The notes under the pieces: generated by a model
Told to the model about the DNA's origin: nothing
The model's database searches: none
Seen by the model: only the letters and a program-made list of their open reading frames with translations
Made by a program: the position numbers and the translations under genes
Assembly (NCBI RefSeq): GCF_900104725.1
Contig: NZ_LT629758.1
Span: 5,718,501-5,782,500, forward strand
DNA: 64,000 nt
From: Actinoplanes derwentensis
GTDB taxonomy: Bacteria; Actinomycetota; Actinomycetes; Mycobacteriales; Micromonosporaceae
Direction of reading: 5' to 3'
Shown: piece after piece, positions 1 through 7,603 of the stretch
How the letters are laid out: each line of letters begins with the position of its first letter
Position numbering within the stretch: position 1 is the stretch's first letter

Positions 1-1
1 C

Positions 2-46
2 CTCAACTTCGAATACGTCCACCCGAGCACGCGGAGTTACAAGTAA
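2..46 (+). CDS. sdhA: Succinate dehydrogenase flavoprotein subunit, 3' end only
   Basis: Only the last 14 codons are inside the window. They read [14 protein letters not shown] and then TAA. The stop codon shares its last base with the ATG of sdhB, which is the expected arrangement of an sdhA-sdhB operon. The assignment rests on this coupling and on the SdhA-like C-terminus, since no catalytic part is visible. Confidence 0.7.
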   Translation, partial: LNFEYVHPSTRSYK

Positions 47-789
47 TGGACATCAAGGTCAGGGTGTGGCGTCAATCCGGCCCCTCGGCCGGCGGGAAGA
101 TGGTCGCCTACGACGTGAAGGGGATCTCCCCCGACGCGTCGTTCCTCGAGATGATCGACGTGCTCAACGAGACGCTGATCCTCGACGGTGACGACCCGAT
201 CGCGTTCGACCACGACTGCCGCGAAGGCATCTGCGGCGCCTGCAGCATGGTCATCAACGGGGTGGCACACGGCCCGGAGAAGGCCACCACCACCTGCCAG
301 CTGCACATGCGCAAGTTCTCCGACGGCGACGTGATCGACGTCGAGCCGTGGCGCGCCGCCGCCTTCCCGGTCATCAAGGACCTGGTCGTCGACCGCACCG
401 CGTTCGACCAGATCATCCAGGCCGGCGGTTACATCACCGTCCCGACCGGCACCGCGCCGGACGCCCACGCCACGCCGGTACCGAAGAAGGACGCCGACAT
501 GGCGTTCGAAGCGGCCACCTGCATCGGCTGCGGCGCCTGCGTGGCGGCCTGCCCGAACGGCTCGTCGATGCTGTTCACCGCCGCGAAGATCACCCACCTC
601 GGCCTGATGCCGCAGGGCCAGCCGGAACGCGACAGCCGCGTCCTGGACATGCTCCAGGCCCAGGACGACGCAGGCTTCGGCGGCTGCACCAACGCCGGCG
701 AGTGCACCACGGTCTGCCCGAAGGGCATCCCGTTGAGCCTGATCGGCCGCCTGAACAGCGACTACCGCAAGGCGATCACCAAGCGCTGA
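46..789 (+). CDS. sdhB: Succinate dehydrogenase/fumarate reductase iron-sulfur subunit
   Basis: This 247-residue protein is the electron-transfer subunit of complex II. It passes electrons from the SdhA flavin to quinone through three iron-sulfur clusters. The [2Fe-2S] ligands are Cys58, Cys63, Cys66 and Cys84 (CREGICGAC, then TTTC). The C-terminal ferredoxin half carries [12 protein letters not shown] near residues 159-170 and [14 protein letters not shown] near 214-226. The ATG overlaps the sdhA stop codon, so translation is probably coupled. The membrane anchor is not downstream and should lie before sdhA, outside the window. The operon ends at the hairpin at 804-841. Confidence 0.95.
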   Translation: MDIKVRVWRQSGPSAGGKMVAYDVKGISPDASFLEMIDVLNETLILDGDDPIAFDHDCREGICGACSMVINGVAHGPEKATTTCQLHMRKFSDGDVIDVEPWRAAAFPVIKDLVVDRTAFDQIIQAGGYITVPTGTAPDAHATPVPKKDADMAFEAATCIGCGACVAACPNGSSMLFTAAKITHLGLMPQGQPERDSRVLDMLQAQDDAGFGGCTNAGECTTVCPKGIPLSLIGRLNSDYRKAITKR

Positions 790-803
790 CGGCCAGGACT
801 CCT

Positions 804-841
804 GGCGCCCGGCACAACGACGTGCCGGGCGCCCGGCTTTT
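804..841 (+). terminator. Intrinsic terminator of the sdh operon
   Basis: Perfect 12-bp arms GGCGCCCGGCAC (804-815) and GTGCCGGGCGCC (822-833) enclose a 6-nt loop and are followed by CGG and four T. It starts 14 bp after the sdhB stop. Confidence 0.85.
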
Positions 842-943
842 CACCACCAGAATTTGATACGAGTTTCTAGCTTCTCGTCCGGTCCGCGCGAGGTGGGCGG
901 CCCGTAGCGGCCGGCATCGCGGCCGCCGGGCCGAATGCGACCG

Positions 944-1549
944 TCACCGGCCACCCAGTCCTCGATGCAGGAATGTCGTGAGGCTGTCGAGCATCTCGCT
1001 CTCCCCCACATGCTTCTCCCCCGCGAACCAGGCCGTCGCCGCCGCGGACAGCGTCGTGGTGAACAGTGACGCCGCCACCATCCGATCCCCGGGAACGTCG
1101 AGGCCCTCCAGGTGGCCGGCGATGTGATGCAGGTCGGGTTCGAGCATCTCCCGGCTGCGGCGGGCGAACTCCTCGTCGACGATCGCCGCCTGCTGCAACG
1201 CGGACATGACCGCCCGGTGCTCCCGGTAGAAGCCCCAGAAGACGTCGACGTGCCAGCGCACCGCCGCGCGCTCCCGGAAGTCCGTGAGGTGCCCCGGCAG
1301 CCCCGCGGTGACGTCACCTTCAGCCAGCACGTCGGCGAGCAGCGCTTCGAGCAGCCGTTCCTTGCTCGCGAAGTGCTTGTAGAACGACCCGGTCGCGCGC
1401 CCCGCCTCGGCCGTGATGTCCGTGATCTTGGCGTTGAGATAGCCGACTCGCTCGAACACCCGGACAGCGGCCGCTTTCAGCTCCGCCTCGGTCTGTGCCG
1501 CTTGCTGCTTACGCGTACCCACCACCACTTGACGGAGGCTATCAGCCAC
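944..1549 (-). CDS. TetR-family transcriptional regulator
   Basis: This 201-residue protein has an N-terminal TetR helix-turn-helix at about residues 22-65 (AAVRVFERVGY, then ITAEAGRATGSFYKHFASKE). An all-helical ligand domain of ordinary TetR length follows. The GTG start lies back to back with the FAD monooxygenase gene and only 14 bp away. A dyad at 1552-1590 fills that gap and overlaps the neighbour's start codon. This is the usual layout of a local repressor of an adjacent oxidoreductase, and it probably represses its own gene too. The ligand cannot be inferred; an aromatic compound or drug handled by the monooxygenase is a reasonable guess. Confidence 0.88.
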   Translation of the reverse strand: MADSLRQVVVGTRKQQAAQTEAELKAAAVRVFERVGYLNAKITDITAEAGRATGSFYKHFASKERLLEALLADVLAEGDVTAGLPGHLTDFRERAAVRWHVDVFWGFYREHRAVMSALQQAAIVDEEFARRSREMLEPDLHHIAGHLEGLDVPGDRMVAASLFTTTLSAAATAWFAGEKHVGESEMLDSLTTFLHRGLGGR

Positions 1550-1557
1550 CGTACGGT
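1529..1557 (+). promoter_or_regulatory. Predicted promoter of the FAD monooxygenase gene
   Basis: A -35 box TTGACG (1529-1534) and a -10 box TACGGT (1552-1557) are separated by the ideal 17 bp. The start point would fall at or next to the ATG at 1564, so the transcript should be leaderless. This agrees with the absence of a Shine-Dalgarno sequence at normal distance. Confidence 0.55.
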
Positions 1558-1590
1558 GAATCCATGTTCAGTGAATCTAAGTTCACCGTA
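1552..1590. promoter_or_regulatory. Nested palindromic operator between tetR and monooxygenase
   Basis: Perfect 9-bp inverted arms TACGGTGAA (1552-1560) and TTCACCGTA (1582-1590) share their centre, base 1571, with a second palindrome TTCAGTGAA (1567-1575). A further palindrome CACCGTACGGTG (1547-1558) touches the left arm. The site covers the predicted -10 box and the first codons of the monooxygenase, and its left end touches the tetR start codon. The likely ligand is the divergent TetR protein. Confidence 0.65.
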
Positions 1591-2922
1591 ATCGCCGGTG
1601 CCGGCCCGACCGGCCTCACCCTGGCCCGCCAGCTCACCCGGCACGGAGTCCCGTTCCGGATCGTCGAGAAGTCCCCGCACCCCTTCGAGGGCTCCCGCGG
1701 CAAAGGCCTCCAGCCCCGAACCCTGGAGATCCTCGACGACCTGGGCCTGCTCGACCGTTTCCAGGAGGCGGGCGGCGACTACCCGCCGATGCTGGCGCAC
1801 CTGCCCGGCGGCGGCACCCACGAGTTCCGCCTCGACGAACAGCACGCCCCGACACCTTCCGTGCCGTACCCGAACATGTTGATGGTCCCGCAGTGGCGGA
1901 CCAGCGAGCTGCTGGCCGACGGCGTGCCCGTCGAGTTCGGCGTCGGTGTCGGCGACTTCACCCAGAACAGCGACGGCGTGCAGGTCACCCTGGACACCGG
2001 CGAGATCGTCGACGCTCGCTACCTGGTCGGCGCCGACGGCGGCCGCAGCACCATCCGCAAGATCCTCGGCATCCCGTTCGAGGGCGAGACCCACGAGGAA
2101 GAACGGATGATCATCGCGGACGTGCTGCTGACCGGCCTGGAGCGCGGCCATTGGCACGTGTGGCCGGAACTGAGCCTGACACTCTGCCCGCTGCCCGGCA
2201 CCGACCGGCACCAGCTGACCGCCCCGCCCTCGACGACATCCCTGGAAGACCTGGTGGCAGCGGCCGACCCGGCGATCACCCTCACCGAGATCGGCTGGCG
2301 ATCGGAGTACCGCGCCAACATGCGGATGGCGTCCCGCTTCCGCGACGGCCACGTCTTCCTCGCCGGAGACGCCGCCCACGTGCACTCCCCCGCCGGTGGC
2401 CAGGGCCTCAACACCGGCGTCCAGGACGCGTACAACCTCGGCTGGAAGATCGCCACCGGCGACTCGGCGCTGCTGGACACGTACGAGGAAGAACGCCTCC
2501 CGGTAGCGGCCGCCGTCCTGGGCATCACCACCCACCTGCACCAGCGGCACGTCGACGGCGCCGCGGACGCACTACGCCGCGACGACCCGGCCCTACGCCA
2601 ACTGTCCCTCGACTACCGGGGCACCACGCTGGCCGCCGAACACCGCCCCGCCCCCGGCACCGTCCGGGCCGGCGACCGCGCCCCCGACGGCCCCGGCCGC
2701 ATCTTCGACCTGCTCCGCGGCCCGCACCCCACTGTGCTGGCTTTCCACTGGCCGTCCGCGCTACCCGACTTCGGCGTGCCGTCCCACAACGCCACCGCCG
2801 CGTCCACCACCTACGACGTGACCGGCCCGACGCTCCTCCTGATCCGCCCCGACAACTACATCGGCTGCGCCACCCACGACCCGGCCGACATCACCACATA
2901 CCTCGAACGCATCACCCGCTGA
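1564..2922 (+). CDS. FAD-dependent aromatic monooxygenase (PHBH-like)
   Basis: This 452-residue class A flavoprotein monooxygenase would hydroxylate an aromatic or polyketide-like substrate using NAD(P)H and O2. The N-terminal Rossmann motif GAGPTG is at residues 12-17. The FAD-ribityl motif GDAAHVHSPAGGQGLNTG lies near residue 269. The C-terminal extension is typical of the larger members that include rifampicin- and tetracycline-modifying enzymes. The ATG at 1564 was chosen because it places the Rossmann fold at the N-terminus and fits a leaderless transcript. The TetR gene beside it and the MFS pump beyond suggest a detoxification cassette. The substrate is unknown. Confidence 0.85.
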   Translation: MFSESKFTVIAGAGPTGLTLARQLTRHGVPFRIVEKSPHPFEGSRGKGLQPRTLEILDDLGLLDRFQEAGGDYPPMLAHLPGGGTHEFRLDEQHAPTPSVPYPNMLMVPQWRTSELLADGVPVEFGVGVGDFTQNSDGVQVTLDTGEIVDARYLVGADGGRSTIRKILGIPFEGETHEEERMIIADVLLTGLERGHWHVWPELSLTLCPLPGTDRHQLTAPPSTTSLEDLVAAADPAITLTEIGWRSEYRANMRMASRFRDGHVFLAGDAAHVHSPAGGQGLNTGVQDAYNLGWKIATGDSALLDTYEEERLPVAAAVLGITTHLHQRHVDGAADALRRDDPALRQLSLDYRGTTLAAEHRPAPGTVRAGDRAPDGPGRIFDLLRGPHPTVLAFHWPSALPDFGVPSHNATAASTTYDVTGPTLLLIRPDNYIGCATHDPADITTYLERITR

Positions 2923-2947
2923 GCCAGCCCTCCCCCTCCAACACCCG

Positions 2948-4237
2948 TCACCGGCCCGCGGCAGCCCGTCCCCCGTCTTGGAGAACCCCTGACCGCCGGA
3001 CCGCCAGCATGGTGAGAACCAGCAGACCCGCGCCGATCAGCAGGACCGCCCGGGCTCCGAAACCGATCAGGGCCGCACCGAGCGGAATCGTCAAAGCCAT
3101 CGGCCCGAACAAGGCCATGTTGCTGGTCGCCGAAACCCGTCCCAGCAGATGTCCCGGGGTACCGGTCTGCACCGCGGTGACCGCCGCGATCAACGCCCAC
3201 ACCAGCCCGGCCCCGGCCAGCAGGCTGCCCACGATCATCGCCGGCCACCAGGGCACACTCCGCGCCACACAGGACAACGCGAAGATCAGCACCCCGAGCA
3301 ACGCCACGCGCACCGCCGCAGCCCGAGCCAGCAACCGCCCCACCAGCAGCCCGGCAACGATCGACCCGGCACCTTGCACGCTGGAGAGAACACCCAGGTA
3401 CGCGGCGGGAAGACCCAGTCCGTCAACGATCTGGGACAACACCGCCGCATTGGTCAGCCCGGAGACCCCGATAGCCACCATCCCCAGCAGAACCGGGGAA
3501 CGCAACGGTTCGGCAGTCAGCATCAGAAGCCCTTCCCGCACGCTGCTCCAGCGCAGACTCGCCCGCCGCCCCGATTCCCCCTCCACCCCGGCCCGAGGCC
3601 CACCACCCACCACAGCACCACCCCGGCCCGGCCGCCCCGTCGGCTGCCCGGCGACGTTCTGGGACGGCTCTCCGGTGACCGATACGGTGGGGCCGAAGCG
3701 GAGCAGAGCGTAAAGACCGGCGCTGATAAGCGGCAACACGGCGCAGAGCACGATCACTGGTCGCGGGCCGACCCACGTGTAGAGCGCTGCCCCACCGAGA
3801 GGCGCCAGAAGTTTCATGCCCTCCTGAGCACTCGACCGCCATCCGTTCACATCGCCGAGACGGTCGGCCGGAAGGGCGGCCGGCAACAGTGCGGACTCCC
3901 CCGCATCGAGCAGCACATAGCCGACGCCACGCACCAGCATCGCCACGTAGATCAGCCACACCTGCCCGGCCGAATCCACCGGCAGGAGGGCGAACAGCAC
4001 CGCCGCGACCCCGGCCTCGACACCGATCAGCAAAGCCCGGCGCGGGAACCGGTCGACTAGGACACCCAGCCAGGGCGCGGCCAGACTGGGCAGATAGACG
4101 CCGAGGGAGGCGAGGGCCGCGAGCCCCGGGTCACCGGTCAGGTCGAAGATCCAGATGCCGACGGCCAAGGTGAGGGCGGTCCCACCAAGACCGGACAGGA
4201 CCGAGATGAGTACGAACAGAGCAGCGTTCCGTCGCAT
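2948..4237 (-). CDS. MFS transporter, drug-efflux type
   Basis: This 429-residue membrane protein has about twelve hydrophobic helices and the MFS loop LGVLVDRFPRRALL after helix 2. That layout resembles the actinobacterial MFS exporters related to macrolide and tetracycline pumps. The start is ATG 4237, preceded by GGGAG at a good distance; an upstream in-frame start at 4261 has no such site. It converges on the FAD monooxygenase with 25 bp between stop codons. A role in exporting the compound sensed by the TetR regulator is an inference from location. Confidence 0.85.
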   Translation of the reverse strand: MRRNAALFVLISVLSGLGGTALTLAVGIWIFDLTGDPGLAALASLGVYLPSLAAPWLGVLVDRFPRRALLIGVEAGVAAVLFALLPVDSAGQVWLIYVAMLVRGVGYVLLDAGESALLPAALPADRLGDVNGWRSSAQEGMKLLAPLGGAALYTWVGPRPVIVLCAVLPLISAGLYALLRFGPTVSVTGEPSQNVAGQPTGRPGRGGAVVGGGPRAGVEGESGRRASLRWSSVREGLLMLTAEPLRSPVLLGMVAIGVSGLTNAAVLSQIVDGLGLPAAYLGVLSSVQGAGSIVAGLLVGRLLARAAAVRVALLGVLIFALSCVARSVPWWPAMIVGSLLAGAGLVWALIAAVTAVQTGTPGHLLGRVSATSNMALFGPMALTIPLGAALIGFGARAVLLIGAGLLVLTMLAVRRSGVLQDGGRAAAGR

Positions 4238-4362
4238 GCCGCACTCCCATCGCCCAGCCACGAGAGACGCACGGGCACAGTGAAGGAGCCCTCGGCAGGC
4301 ACAGCTCGACCAAGGACTTGAGTCTTACCGACTCACATCTTGGCCGCCGGAACGCGACGAAG

Positions 4363-4851
4363 TCAACCGATGACGACGGCCTCCCGCAAACGCTCGACAG
4401 CCGACCGCAACGGCCCTGGCAGATCGGGGATCTCCGGCGCGGACAGGTCGGCCAGAACCGCCACGACCAGGTCGTAGAGCGCTCCGGCCGGCGCGTCGGG
4501 TGCGGCGTCCAAGGTCTCCCGCACCAGCGCGGCCCGAACGAAACGCCTGTCCCAGCGCCGGTCGGCACCGATCCTCCGATACAGGTCGACAGCGCGTTTC
4601 CGAATTTCGGCGACACCCCGGCCGTACGCCCGGTCAAGGTCTTCGCGCTGTGGCCGCAAGACGCGCTCGGCGGCCGACGCCAGCCGACTCCTGCGCTGCT
4701 CCGCCGCCTGCCGGCTGGCCAGTCCCAGTGCCGCTGCGATCTCCGGCCAGGTGGCACCACCCCGCCGGGCGCGGTCGATCAGCTCCAGTTCCTCAGCGTC
4801 GAGACGTGCCCGCCGCTCCCGAACCGCCCGCAACTCCACCAACTCAGCCAC
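4363..4851 (-). CDS. Small helix-turn-helix protein, probable autoregulator
   Basis: This 162-residue protein begins with a charged helical segment and then WPEIAAALGLASRQAAEQRR near residues 35-54. That reads as a helix-turn-helix and resembles the segment in a group of actinobacterial proteins that databases sometimes label HSP18 transcriptional regulators. The rest is helical with no further recognised domain. The start is GTG 4851. A perfect 29-bp palindrome lies 12 bp upstream and overlaps the predicted promoter, so self-repression is likely. The gene stands alone, and no function beyond DNA binding can be read from it. Confidence 0.7.
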   Translation of the reverse strand: MAELVELRAVRERRARLDAEELELIDRARRGGATWPEIAAALGLASRQAAEQRRSRLASAAERVLRPQREDLDRAYGRGVAEIRKRAVDLYRRIGADRRWDRRFVRAALVRETLDAAPDAPAGALYDLVVAVLADLSAPEIPDLPGPLRSAVERLREAVVIG

Positions 4852-4862
4852 ACCCGAACCCT

Positions 4863-4891
4863 ATAGTTGTCAACTGATCGTTGACAACTAT
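4863..4891. promoter_or_regulatory. 29-bp palindromic operator-promoter of the small HTH gene
   Basis: Perfect 12-bp arms ATAGTTGTCAAC (4863-4874) and GTTGACAACTAT (4880-4891) flank TGATC. Read towards the HTH gene on the minus strand, TTGTCA and TATAGG sit 16 bp apart as plausible -35 and -10 boxes inside the palindrome. Transcription would start within a few bases of the GTG at 4851, giving a leaderless message. Confidence 0.7.
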
Positions 4892-5253
4892 CGTCGGCCG
4901 ACCCGTCCTGGCGAACCATCGCAAAGCGACGGTTTCCCGCTTGGCGTGAAGACCAGAGCCCACTCGCCCGAGGCGCCCACTGCAACTTTCCGCCGCTCGC
5001 GGCTTGAGCAAAGACCCGGCGACGGGCGACCGGGCCACCGGGCGAGGAAGTTCGAACGGCGACTGCCGGGAGCCTTCGCGGTCCGGAGGGCGCGGGCCGC
5101 GCACGTCATGAACGCAACCGTTCGCCAGGGAAAACGGCGGCCGACGGATCCCCGTGTAAACCCGCCGGCCGCCTGCCCGGTAAACCGCTTCTTTCACCGA
5201 CCGGCCGACAAGTTGGCTGACCGGCCCACCGGGACCGGCAGTCGGCGTCCGCT
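4892..5253. other. Intergenic region without a recognisable gene
   Basis: This stretch lies between the palindrome upstream of the HTH gene and the hairpin behind the HNH gene. The reading frames here are arginine- and proline-rich and look like non-coding GC-rich sequence. No repeat, RNA gene or convincing promoter was seen. Confidence 0.5.
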
Positions 5254-5294
5254 CACTCCGCGGTCGAGCGGCGCGGCCGCTCGACCGCGGAGTG
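5254..5294 (-). terminator. Long hairpin behind the HNH endonuclease gene
   Basis: A perfect 19-bp stem has arms 5254-5272 (CACTCCGCGGTCGAGCGGC) and 5276-5294 and a 3-nt loop. It starts 2 bp past the stop codon of the HNH gene. There is no T-run, which is common for terminator-like hairpins in high-GC actinobacteria. Confidence 0.7.
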
Positions 5295-5296
5295 GA

Positions 5297-5740
5297 TCAG
5301 GTCAGGGACGACGCCGCCCAGATCGGGGCGAACGGGGTCACCCGCAGGGGCATGCGGGCTTCCGCAGGGGTGCGGTCACGCTTCCGGTTGTTGCAGCGCC
5401 CGCAGGCGGCCACCGTGTTGAGCCATTCGTTGCGGCCGCCGCGCGAACGAGGCAGCACGTGGTCGATGGTCGAGGCGGCAGCGCCGCAGTAGGCGCACCT
5501 CCGCCCGTCCCGCACCAGCACACCGGCCCGCGACCAGCCGGGACCCCGGCCGCGCCGCCAGCGGGTGACCACGTAGGAGACCAGCCGCACGACGGTCGGC
5601 ACCGGGTAGACCCCGATCCGATCGTCCGGCTGAGCCTCGTGCACCACGGCGACCTGACGGAACAACATCCGAATCGCGTGCCGGAGACTGACCCGGTGCA
5701 ACGGCCCGCAGTCAGCATTGAGCACCAGCACCGCACTCAT
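5297..5740 (-). CDS. HNH endonuclease family protein
   Basis: This 147-residue protein has the zinc-bound HNH fold. CAYCG comes first, then STIDHVLPRSRGGRNEW with the catalytic DH pair, then CGRCNNRKRDRTP as the second zinc knuckle and final His/Asn helix. The N-terminus VLVLNADCGPLHRVS is typical of the actinobacterial family often encoded as single housekeeping genes. The ATG at 5740 was preferred because GGGGGTG precedes it; an in-frame ATG at 5782 has no such site. The DNA target is unknown. A 19-bp hairpin follows immediately. Confidence 0.85.
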   Translation of the reverse strand: MSAVLVLNADCGPLHRVSLRHAIRMLFRQVAVVHEAQPDDRIGVYPVPTVVRLVSYVVTRWRRGRGPGWSRAGVLVRDGRRCAYCGAAASTIDHVLPRSRGGRNEWLNTVAACGRCNNRKRDRTPAEARMPLRVTPFAPIWAASSLT

Positions 5741-6076
5741 TTCGTCACCCCCGGAAATTCGTTTGCACATTAGAGAATCCACAGCTCAGAGGCGTTCCAC
5801 CCCGACCGGATCCGCTGAAGAGAAAATAGCTACGCCATCGATCTCGGACAACCGAATAAATGCCTCTCCGATCCCGTGCGTACCGAAGCCGATCCGACGC
5901 CACTCACGACGGGAAGGGAGAAATCGGGGCGAGACGAGACCTGGTGGGACGAGACGACCGCGACGGGTGGCTGGTGGCACGCGGCGGACGGTGCGGCGGC
6001 AGCGGTGGCGCGCGGCGCGGCGGGTTCGCCGTTAGAGTCGAGGTGTCCGGGCACTCTCTCGCGAAGCAGGTCGCCG
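5741..6076. other. Divergent intergenic region
   Basis: It separates the HNH gene from the P-loop kinase gene. It holds a purine-rich stretch with repeated GACGAGAC around 5935-5960 and some A/T-rich sequence near 5760-5860 where both promoters would lie. The kinase frame stays open back to 5876, but that extension is low-complexity and unlike coding sequence. Confidence 0.4.
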
Positions 6077-6730
6077 ATGCGCCTACATCACGGTGAGCCC
6101 GAAGCTGTGGGCTGGCAGGCGTCGACGGTGCTCGACGTCGTTCAGCGGATGCGGGACGCTTCGCCCGGTGTCAGCGGGCGGCCCAGGGTCGTCGCGATCG
6201 ACGGCCGGGGTGGTGCCGGCAAGACGACTCTGGCCGAGCGGCTGCGCCGGGTGGCCGGCGTGTCGGCGGTCGTGCACACCGACGACGTCGCCTGGCACCT
6301 CGCCTGTTTCGACTGGGGCCGGGTTCTCGCCGAGAACGTGCTGCGACCACTGCATCGGGGGCAGGCGGTCGACTTCCGGCCGGACGCCTGGATCGCCCAC
6401 GACCGGCCCGGGTCGATAGCCGTTCCGGCGGGAGCCGAGTTCGTCTGGGTCGAGGGCACCGGTGTCATCCGCGGCGAACTGGCCCCGTGGCTGGATGCCT
6501 CGATCTACCTCCAGGGTGACCTCGACGAGCAGGAACGCCTGCTGGCCGCCCGCGACGGCGACTCTCCCGGACAGCAAGCCCACGTGGCGGACTGGCTACG
6601 TGAGGAGCTGCCGTTCCTGCTCCGGGAACAGCCCTGGGCCAGGGCCGCTCTGATCGTGGCCGGTCCTCCACACCCGGATCACGACCCGCATGCCGAACTG
6701 ACCATCGCTCCGCCGATCAGCTCGCGTTAG
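6077..6730 (+). CDS. Uridine kinase-like P-loop NTPase
   Basis: This 217-residue protein carries a Walker A motif GRGGAGKTTLAERL about 45 residues in. It also has VVHTDDVAWH, a substrate-side Asp pair as in uridine kinases, and a later WVEGTGVIRGELAPWLD segment matching the Walker B/lid part of that fold. Small nucleoside or metabolite kinases of this kind are common in actinobacteria, and the phosphate acceptor is not evident. ATG 6077 follows a weak GCAGG site. An upstream start at 5876 would add 67 low-complexity residues and is unlikely. Confidence 0.7.
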   Translation: MRLHHGEPEAVGWQASTVLDVVQRMRDASPGVSGRPRVVAIDGRGGAGKTTLAERLRRVAGVSAVVHTDDVAWHLACFDWGRVLAENVLRPLHRGQAVDFRPDAWIAHDRPGSIAVPAGAEFVWVEGTGVIRGELAPWLDASIYLQGDLDEQERLLAARDGDSPGQQAHVADWLREELPFLLREQPWARAALIVAGPPHPDHDPHAELTIAPPISSR

Positions 6731-6789
6731 GTCGCGGTCAGAGCCACGCTCCGACGGCGTTCTCGAAGGTTCGGCCGACGCCTGAGGTG

Positions 6790-6864
6790 GTCGAGCGCCC
6801 GGCAGACAGTCAGCGTCGAGCGCCCGGCAGACAGTCAGCGTCGAGCGCCCGGCGGACAGTCAGC
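6790..6864. repeat. Three tandem 25-bp repeats
   Basis: The unit GTCGAGCGCCCGGCAGACAG plus TCAGC occurs at 6790-6814, 6815-6839 and 6840-6864, with one A-to-G change in the last copy. The last copy overlaps the stop codon of the phosphatidyltransferase gene; the others lie just past it. Confidence 0.95.
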
Positions 6865-7525
6865 GCAGGGCGACGCGGACCGCTCGGGTCAGCTGTGCCA
6901 GGCCGGCGAGTTGCAGGGTCAGCCATACCGTGGCCCCGGCGATGAGGACCAGTGCCGGCCAGCCGGGGTCGATCAGGGCGGCGAGGGCGGCCATGATCAG
7001 GGCGGTGATGGCCACCGAGACGCGGGTGGGGCGCTCACCGATGGTCACGGTGCCGATGTCGGGCATGCCGGCGGTGGTGGCGCGGGCGCGGATGTACTCG
7101 TGCAGCCATCCGGCGGCACCGGCCGTCACCGTCAGCCAACCGGGGACTCCGGCCAGCCAGAAGGCAGTCAGCCAGGCGGCCTCGCCCAGACGGTCGGCTA
7201 CCGAGTCGTACACGAAACCGGTCTTGGTGATCTTGTCGGTGATGACGGCGACGGCACCGTCCAGTCCGTCGGCGGCTGAGGCGAGCAGGACCAGGACCGC
7301 GCCGAGGGCCAGGCCGGGCGGGCCGGCGAGAGCCGCGAGCGGTACCGCCAGGCACAGCAGGAGCCCGGCCAGGGTCACCGTGAACGGTGTGACCCGATGC
7401 CGGCCCAGCCAGGAGCCGATCCGGTACGCCAAGCGGATCCAGCCCCGGACCACCGGCGACGCCTTGCGCGGATCGAATCCGCCGTGCAGCCCGGACCACG
7501 CGGTGGCGTACTCGTCCCAGGTCAT
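6860..7525 (-). CDS. CDP-alcohol phosphatidyltransferase family membrane protein
   Basis: This 221-residue protein has about six hydrophobic helices and the family active site DGLDGAVAVITDK, then GFVYDSVAD. That gives the four metal-binding Asp residues of D-x2-D-G-x2-A-R-x8-G-x3-D-x3-D. The Arg normally next to the Ala is Val here. Family members swap the CMP of a CDP-alcohol for another alcohol in phospholipid or inositol-lipid synthesis. The acceptor is unknown, and the lost Arg may mean altered chemistry. ATG 7525 is a clear start. Short tandem repeats flank the gene on both sides. Confidence 0.8.
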   Translation of the reverse strand: MTWDEYATAWSGLHGGFDPRKASPVVRGWIRLAYRIGSWLGRHRVTPFTVTLAGLLLCLAVPLAALAGPPGLALGAVLVLLASAADGLDGAVAVITDKITKTGFVYDSVADRLGEAAWLTAFWLAGVPGWLTVTAGAAGWLHEYIRARATTAGMPDIGTVTIGERPTRVSVAITALIMAALAALIDPGWPALVLIAGATVWLTLQLAGLAQLTRAVRVALR

Positions 7526-7543
7526 CGGAGTCCTCGGTCGGCG

Positions 7544-7594
7544 GAAGCAACAAGGTCAGCGAAAGAACAAGGCCAGCGGAGGAACAAAGTCAGC
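7544..7594. repeat. Three imperfect tandem 17-bp repeats
   Basis: Units at 7544-7560, 7561-7577 and 7578-7594 follow the pattern GRARSAACAARGYCAGC. They fill the gap between the metF stop and the start of the phosphatidyltransferase gene. Confidence 0.8.
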
Positions 7595-7603
7595 GGGGAA
7601 AGG

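Noticed and set aside
4844..5197. 117-codon minus frame between the HTH and HNH genes
   Set aside because: No ribosome-binding site or conserved motif, Arg/Pro-rich composition, and it crosses the palindromic operator.
6790..6864. CRISPR array
   Set aside because: The 25-bp units are directly adjacent with no spacers, and there are no cas genes.
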